From assembly GCF_001189965.1 (NCBI RefSeq), contig NZ_LFLU01000007.1, positions 62,001 through 126,000 of the forward strand: a stretch of 64,000 nucleotides of DNA. Reading direction: 5' to 3'. The stretch comes from Herbaspirillum rhizosphaerae (GTDB lineage: Bacteria > Pseudomonadota > Gammaproteobacteria > Burkholderiales > Burkholderiaceae_D). Position 1 is the first letter of the stretch. Each line of letters starts with the position of its first letter. The position numbers were made by a program, and so were the translations under genes. Under the pieces are notes generated by a model that was not told the DNA's origin, ran no database searches, and was given only the letters and a program-made list of their open reading frames with translations. Shown in pieces: positions 59,044-64,000 of the stretch.

Positions 59044-61020
59044 TTACCCGCGTCGACGACGCGGCAGGCCGCCTGCGCCCATGCCCTGACCAGCCATGCC
59101 GCCGCTGCGTTGCGGACGATTGTGGCGACGCTGGCCCGCATCCGGGAAGCCCAGTGCAGTCTGCAAAGGATCCGGCTGGCGAGGCTTGTTCTGTTGCGGA
59201 CGACCGCCCTGACCCTGGCCTTGCCCCTGGCGCGGGCCCTGACCTTGACCCTGCCACGGTTCGCGGCGCGGACCTTTCTGCAGCATCGGGTTGGCGTTGG
59301 CGTTGCTGCGCGGCTGGCCGTTACTGTTGCCAGTATTGCCATTCGCATTGCCGTTGCCGCGTCCCTTGCCGTTGCCCGCCGGAGCATCGCCGCCGACCTT
59401 TTCCATACCGCAGGCCGCCAGCATGCCGCGCACGGCGTTTTCTTCCAGTTCTTCCCAACGACCGCGCTTGAGGCCTTGCGGCAACATCATCATGCCGTAG
59501 CGGGTGCGGATCAGACGCGAAACGGTCAGGCCGATGGCTTCAAACATGCGGCGCACTTCGCGATTGCGGCCTTCGCCGATCGTCACGCGGTACCACTTGT
59601 TGACGCCTTCGCCGCCGCCGTCGGCGATCTTGGAGAATTGCGCCATGCCGTCGTCCAGCTCGACGCCGTGCAACAGCTTCTGACGCATGCCCTGCTCCAG
59701 CTCGCCCAGCGTACGCACGGCGTATTCACGCTCGATGTTGTAACGCGGATGCATCAGACGGTTGGCCAGATCGCCGGAAGTCGTAAACAGCAACAGACCT
59801 TCGGTATTGAAGTCGAGACGGCCAACTGCCAGCCACTTCGCCGCCTTCATGTTCGGCAGACGATCGAAGACCGATGGACGGCCTTCCGGATCGTTGTGGC
59901 TGACGATTTCGCCAGCCGGCTTGTGATAGACCAGCACGCGCGGCGGCTTCTTGCTGACTTTGCGTTGCAGCAACTTGCCGTTGATGCGTACCTGGTCGGT
60001 CGGCAGAATGCGCTGACCGATATGCGCTGGCTCGCCGTTGACCGACACGCGGCCGGCAACGATCAGCTCTTCCATGTCGCGGCGCGAACCGAGACCGGAG
60101 TCGGCCAGTACTTTATGCAGCTTGGGCGCATCGTCCTCGGACGTCAGGTCGCGGCGACCGTTCTTGCCGCGCAGCTGATGTCCGTTGCGCGCGCCGCCCT
60201 TGGCGCCGTCTTCCTTGTCGTAAGCATCCGAGGTGACGAACGAGAAAATATCATCGCCGGCGTCATGCGAACGCAAACCCAGTTGCGGCGCCTTTGGCTT
60301 GCCGCCCTTGGCGAAAGGCTTCTTGCCCTTTTGCTGGCGATTGCGATCCTGCCCTTGGCCATCGCGACGCGATTCGGCCATCGCCTGATCGGCGACCGGA
60401 ACCGGCGCATTGGCGTCGCCGGAACCGTGAACTGCAGCCACATCGGCATCAGCCTGGTTGGTCGGAGCAGCTTCACTGCTTTCCGCGGCGCGCTGTGCAG
60501 CACGGTTGTTACGCAAGGCGCGCGGACCGCGCACGCCGCGGCGGGCCGGCTTGGCGCGCGCGTTGTCGGTTGGAGCATCCAGCAAAACGGGAGCCGCAGT
60601 CACTTCTTCGCCGATGGTGACAATGACCTTCGGCGCTTCCGGCGCAGCGGCAGGCGCAACAGGAGCAGAAGCAACAACAGGCGACGGCGCGGATTCCGGC
60701 GCAGCATCGGCGGCCGGCTTCTTGGCCCGGGTGGCGCGTTTCTTCGGCGCAACGGCTTCGCCTGCAGGTGCAGCATCAGGCGCAGCAACGGCGGCCGGCG
60801 CTGCGACATCTGCCACAGCTTTCTCGGCAACAGCCTTTTTCGTTACCGTCTTTTTGACGGCGGCCTTTTTGACCGGCGCAGCTTCGGCAACCGGCTCTTC
60901 AGCCGCTACCTTTTTGGTTCGCTTGCGCGCAGCCGGCTTGGCGGCAGCGGTATCGGCGTTGTCGGCGGCAGCACCAAAAAGGTCTACCTGCTTCTCATCG
61001 TTGGAACTAGATGGTTTCAT
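59044..61020 (-). CDS. rluB: 23S rRNA pseudouridine synthase RluB with long disordered tails
   Basis: This is a 658-residue protein, more than twice the catalytic core. The first 290 residues are Ala/Lys/Pro-rich low-complexity sequence. Then come an S4 RNA-binding domain (about 300-350, [21 protein letters not shown]) and the RsuA-type catalytic domain with the Asp in [14 protein letters not shown] (near residue 402) and [15 protein letters not shown]. The last 100 residues are Gly/Asn/Gln/Arg-rich (GQGQG runs). It should make pseudouridine 2605 in 23S rRNA. Overlaps the scpB end by 14 bases. Confidence 0.93.
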   Translation of the reverse strand: MKPSSSNDEKQVDLFGAAADNADTAAAKPAARKRTKKVAAEEPVAEAAPVKKAAVKKTVTKKAVAEKAVADVAAPAAVAAPDAAPAGEAVAPKKRATRAKKPAADAAPESAPSPVVASAPVAPAAAPEAPKVIVTIGEEVTAAPVLLDAPTDNARAKPARRGVRGPRALRNNRAAQRAAESSEAAPTNQADADVAAVHGSGDANAPVPVADQAMAESRRDGQGQDRNRQQKGKKPFAKGGKPKAPQLGLRSHDAGDDIFSFVTSDAYDKEDGAKGGARNGHQLRGKNGRRDLTSEDDAPKLHKVLADSGLGSRRDMEELIVAGRVSVNGEPAHIGQRILPTDQVRINGKLLQRKVSKKPPRVLVYHKPAGEIVSHNDPEGRPSVFDRLPNMKAAKWLAVGRLDFNTEGLLLFTTSGDLANRLMHPRYNIEREYAVRTLGELEQGMRQKLLHGVELDDGMAQFSKIADGGGEGVNKWYRVTIGEGRNREVRRMFEAIGLTVSRLIRTRYGMMMLPQGLKRGRWEELEENAVRGMLAACGMEKVGGDAPAGNGKGRGNGNANGNTGNSNGQPRSNANANPMLQKGPRREPWQGQGQGPRQGQGQGQGGRPQQNKPRQPDPLQTALGFPDAGQRRHNRPQRSGGMAGQGMGAGGLPRRRRG

Positions 61021-61990
61021 TATTTGAATCGTGGTTATTCAGACCGGGCGCGGCGTCACTTGCGTGGCCGGAGGCAGGGTCCTTGGTGTGAATTTCTTCA
61101 GCAGAAGCAGGGCTTTCGGCCTGCACTTCTTCGTAGTTGGCAACGCTTGGTGCAATCGCATCCACGTCGTTCTCGATGTCTTCCCCGGGAATTTCTTCCG
61201 TATTCGTTTCCATGCTGACGGCAGCGACATCCTTCGCCTCGCCCCCAACTTCGCCGTCGATTGTTGCTATGTCGCTTTCGACGCCGGCAAGTTCAACAGA
61301 TTCCGCATGTTCAGCACTTTGTTCAGCCTGCCCGGCGTCAACAGCGGCATCGTCCTCAGCGGCTGCAACAGCCTCGCCGTCGGCGATCAGGCTGGCCTGC
61401 ATCCCGGCTTCCAGCGCCTGCAGCTCAAGCAATGCGCCCGGATCGACGACGCCCTCCTTGGTGACGGTGCGCAGCGGCGGCAACTGATCCAGCGAAGTCA
61501 GGCCGAGGTCGTCCAGAAAACGCTTGGTCGTGGCAAACAGGGCCGGGCGTCCCGGTACGTCGCGGTGGCCGATGGCTTCAATCCAGCCGCGGTCTTCCAG
61601 CAAACGCACGGTTTGCGAACTCACCGTGACGCCGCGAATCTCTTCGATGTCGCCGCGGGTGACCGGCTGGCGATACGCGATGATGGCAAGTGTTTCCAGG
61701 GTTGCACGGGTGTACTTCGGCGGCTTTTCCGGATTCAGGCGGTCCAGATAGACCTTCATCTCGGCCCGACTCTGGAAGCGCCAGCCTGTCGACAAACTGA
61801 CAACTTCAACACCTTTGTCAATCCAGTCTTCACGCAGTTCTTCCAGCATCTGCCGGATGGCATCCGACGTCATTTCGCTTTCGACATCCTCACCGGATAC
61901 ATAAAGCTTCTTCAAATCGTTGATTGATAATGGCTCGTGAGCACATAGCAATGCTGTTTCGAGGACTTTCTTGGCCTCAATAGTATTCAT
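61007..61990 (-). CDS. scpB: Segregation and condensation protein B
   Basis: This is a 327-residue protein. Residues 1 to about 185 form the two winged-helix domains of ScpB ([25 protein letters not shown] is the signature). They bind ScpA in the SMC condensin complex for chromosome segregation. The last 140 residues are an acidic, Glu/Ala-rich, probably disordered tail, which is longer than usual. scpA is not adjacent upstream in this window. It overlaps the rluB start, so the two are likely co-translated. Confidence 0.94.
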   Translation of the reverse strand: MNTIEAKKVLETALLCAHEPLSINDLKKLYVSGEDVESEMTSDAIRQMLEELREDWIDKGVEVVSLSTGWRFQSRAEMKVYLDRLNPEKPPKYTRATLETLAIIAYRQPVTRGDIEEIRGVTVSSQTVRLLEDRGWIEAIGHRDVPGRPALFATTKRFLDDLGLTSLDQLPPLRTVTKEGVVDPGALLELQALEAGMQASLIADGEAVAAAEDDAAVDAGQAEQSAEHAESVELAGVESDIATIDGEVGGEAKDVAAVSMETNTEEIPGEDIENDVDAIAPSVANYEEVQAESPASAEEIHTKDPASGHASDAAPGLNNHDSNNETI

Positions 61991-62427
61991 GTACGACTCT
62001 TGTGCGACTGTTTAACAAAAGTTTAGGGGCTCGACCAAAACGAAGCGAAGCCTGGCTGCACGGGTTGAGTTTCATCGCAGCGCCAACGGTGCTGTCAGGC
62101 TCTTGAACCTGAAATACTGCTTTGATGCTGTTGGTGCTGCTTCCCGGCGCTCGTTTATAGGAGGTTGAAGATGAGCGGGAAAATAAGGCTTGGTTGCGAA
62201 CACAGAATCTTGAGTTCCCAGATTCTCGCACCATTTCAACTTTTGACCTTGCCAGCGGCGCCGAGCTGAGTTTTCGGGTGGCCGGAAGCAAAATGCAAAA
62301 TATACTGCGCGGAGTTTAGCACAAAGCCCCGGGCCGATGTCGCTTCGTTGCGGGTGTCATACATTATTTACACGCTGTCGCCTGCCGGATACACCAGCGG
62401 GCATTCCGCCGCCGGCAGCCCGCCGCA
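61991..62427. other. Intergenic region between the GGDEF/EAL gene and scpB
   Basis: This 437-bp gap holds no recognised gene. On the minus strand it should contain the scpB promoter, but I see no clear box pair. On the plus strand a small ORF with a perfect AGGAGG lies at 62171-62269 and is listed separately as a weak candidate. Confidence 0.5.
62171..62269 (+). CDS. Candidate 32-residue small ORF
   Basis: AGGAGG (62159-62164) lies 6 bases before ATG 62171, and the frame ends at TGA 62267-62269. The product would be MSGKIRLGCEHR followed by ILSSQILAPFQLL and a short tail. I do not recognise it. The ribosome-binding site is the only support; there is no promoter or terminator evidence. Confidence 0.2.
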   Translation: MSGKIRLGCEHRILSSQILAPFQLLTLPAAPS

Positions 62428-64000
62428 TCACGGCGTGAACTTCTTTTCCAGCTCCAGGCGGCGCGTAAAATCTTCCACCGGCATGGGCTTGCCAAGCAGA
62501 TAACCCTGCACCTCATCGCAGCCGTTTTCCAGCAGGAAGTTGTATTGCTCCTGATCTTCGACGCCCTCGGCGATGACGCGCAGATTGAGGATATGGCCGA
62601 GCGAAATCACGGCCTTGACGATCGCGGCGCTGTCCGTATCGCGTGCAATATCGCGCACAAAGGACTTGTCGATTTTCAGCGCATCCACCGGGAAACGGCG
62701 CAGATAGCTCAGACTGGAATAACCGGTGCCGAAGTCGTCCACCGACACCTGCAAGCCCAGCCGCTTGAGCGCATTCAGGGTGGCGACGGTTTTTTCGGCG
62801 TCGCGCATGACAACGTTTTCGGTGATCTCCAACTCCAGCCACGCTGCCGCGAGACCGCTTTCCACCAAGACCTGGCGCACGAATTCGGGCAGGTTCTGAT
62901 CGAGTTGCCGCGGCGACAGATTGACCGCCACCGGAATCGGCGCGAATCCAGCGTCTTGCCACAGCTTGTTTTGCGCGCAGGCCGTGCGCAACACCCATTC
63001 GCCGATAGGCACGATCAGGCCGGCCTCTTCCGCGAAGGGAATGAAACTGTCCGGCGGCACCAGGCCCTGGTCCGGCGTAATCCAGCGGATCAGCGCCTCG
63101 GCGCCGATGATGCGCCCGCTGGCCAGGCTGATCTTGGGCTGGTAATACAGTTTGAATTCGTCGCGATCCAGCGCGCGCCGCAGACTGACCAGCATCTCCA
63201 GCCGGTTGCTGACCTGCGCATCCATCCAGCCGGCAAAATACTGGAAGTTGTTGCGTCCCAACTCCTTGGCCTTGTACATGGCCGAATCGGCGTTCTTGAG
63301 CAAGGTTTCAACGTCGCGGCCGTCGGTCGGGCAGCGGCTCACGCCGATGCTGCAGGTCACGTGGAACTCGCGATCGCCGACCACCCATGGCCGCGCCACG
63401 GCGGTCAGGATACGCTGCAGGACTTCGGTGATATTGCTTTCGTCCGGCTGGTTCTGCAGCACCAGCACGAACTCGTCGCCGCCCTGCCGCGCCACCATGT
63501 CGGTTTCACGCACGCAGGACACCAAGCGCTGCGCCACGGTCTTGAGCAACTCGTCGCCGACCTGATGTCCCAGGCTGTCGTTGATGAACTTGAACTGGTC
63601 GAGGTCGACGAACACCACCGCCGTCAGCGAACCTTTCTGCCGGGAATTCTGCACCGCGCGCTGCAGGTGATTGTGCAGCATCGTGCGGTTGGGCAAGCCG
63701 GTCAGCGCATCGTGCGTGGCCTGGTGGCGGATTTCCGCCTCATACAATTTGCGCTCGGTGATGGCTTCGACCGTGCCTTCATAAAACATCAGCGTGCCGG
63801 CGTCATCATGCACGGCGCGGGCGTTCTCCGAAATCCAGATGATTTCGCCATCGCGGCGATATACGCGCGATTCAAAATTCGACACCGAATCGAACTGCTC
63901 CATCATCTTCATGAATTCGGTGCGGCGCTCCGGCTCGACATACAGTTGATGCTTGATGTCGCGCAGGCTGACGATAAGGTCTTCCGGCGACTTGTAGCCA
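62428..64000 (-). CDS. PAS-GGDEF-EAL cyclic-di-GMP signalling protein (partial)
   Basis: The frame runs off the right edge, so the N-terminus is missing. The visible 524 residues begin in a PAS domain (GYKSPEDLIVSLRDIKHQLY and then RRDGEIIWISENARAV). They continue with a GGDEF domain (intact motif RQGGDEFVLVLQN, near residue 180 of the visible part) and an EAL domain (intact AEALIRW and later DDFGTGYSSLSYLRRFPVDALKIDKSF in pieces). Both catalytic motifs look intact, so it may make, degrade or do both to cyclic di-GMP. The PAS part probably senses a signal. It ends TRRLELEKKFTP. Confidence 0.95.
   Translation of the reverse strand, partial: GYKSPEDLIVSLRDIKHQLYVEPERRTEFMKMMEQFDSVSNFESRVYRRDGEIIWISENARAVHDDAGTLMFYEGTVEAITERKLYEAEIRHQATHDALTGLPNRTMLHNHLQRAVQNSRQKGSLTAVVFVDLDQFKFINDSLGHQVGDELLKTVAQRLVSCVRETDMVARQGGDEFVLVLQNQPDESNITEVLQRILTAVARPWVVGDREFHVTCSIGVSRCPTDGRDVETLLKNADSAMYKAKELGRNNFQYFAGWMDAQVSNRLEMLVSLRRALDRDEFKLYYQPKISLASGRIIGAEALIRWITPDQGLVPPDSFIPFAEEAGLIVPIGEWVLRTACAQNKLWQDAGFAPIPVAVNLSPRQLDQNLPEFVRQVLVESGLAAAWLELEITENVVMRDAEKTVATLNALKRLGLQVSVDDFGTGYSSLSYLRRFPVDALKIDKSFVRDIARDTDSAAIVKAVISLGHILNLRVIAEGVEDQEQYNFLLENGCDEVQGYLLGKPMPVEDFTRRLELEKKFTP

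Noticed and set aside
59110-61218. Long plus-strand open frame opposite rluB
   Set aside because: It mirrors low-complexity Ala/Lys codons of rluB and has no independent start signals.
61977-62291. 104-residue minus-strand open frame before scpB
   Set aside because: The Ser/Arg-rich product has no family features and overlaps the scpB start.

Overview
This is a GC-rich (roughly 60 %) bacterial chromosome segment. It most resembles a beta-proteobacterium of the Oxalobacteraceae, and my best guess is Herbaspirillum or a close relative. The reasons are the gene order scpB-rluB-rimP-nusA-infB-rbfA-truB, the aminotransferase-nusB-ribH-ribB group, groESL under a CIRCE element, and protein sequences of Burkholderiales type. 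This assignment is inference; no database search was possible.

Layout. 1-4.4 kb: TetR regulator with an MFS pump sharing a repeated operator, then a D-tartrate dehydratase-like enolase divergent from a LysR regulator. 4.5-9.1 kb: an AT-richer thioesterase, groES-groEL with CIRCE and overlapping promoter boxes, a lipoprotein hydrolase and ogt. 9.4-12.2 kb: the methionine importer metN-metI-metQ, with a terminator-like hairpin before metN and a 142-bp palindrome between metI and metQ. 12.2-22.3 kb: a membrane protein, the RbgA GTPase, a DHA2 exporter with LysR, an HDAC-family deacylase, MltB, and a TonB receptor followed by an APH-fold kinase. 22.3-28.5 kb: an accessory catabolic block (RidA, ureohydrolase, LysR, RpiR, orphan solute-binding protein, MmgE/PrpD) with clear palindromic operators. 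28.5-33.2 kb: yaeQ, DUF1415, a structured leader with an unlisted 52-codon ORF and an HTH protein, cysM and aidB. 33.4-41.5 kb: a complete tripartite RND efflux operon followed by its two-component system.

The last third is mostly core genome. The 4.5S SRP RNA gene (ffs) lies in the gap at 41.6 kb, followed by ubiD, a lytic transglycosylase with a long leader, the aminotransferase, nusB, ribH, a RibB protein with a degenerate RibA domain, and dusA. A 600-bp non-coding stretch beside dusA holds two minus-strand terminators and a cloverleaf-like element. After it come typA, truB, rbfA, infB, nusA, rimP, rluB and scpB, all on the minus strand, and a GGDEF/EAL protein cut by the right edge.

How the genes work together: rimP-nusA-infB-rbfA-truB is a transcription/translation and ribosome-maturation operon. 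A strong promoter and an intrinsic terminator lie upstream of rimP, suggesting attenuation. The metNIQ set, the RND set with its sensor, and the tetR-MFS pair are self-contained regulated units. The 22-28 kb block is the most likely place for an undescribed metabolic system; the most unusual non-coding signals are at 11.13-11.27, 29.79-30.02, 49.8-50.1 and 58.8-59.0 kb.
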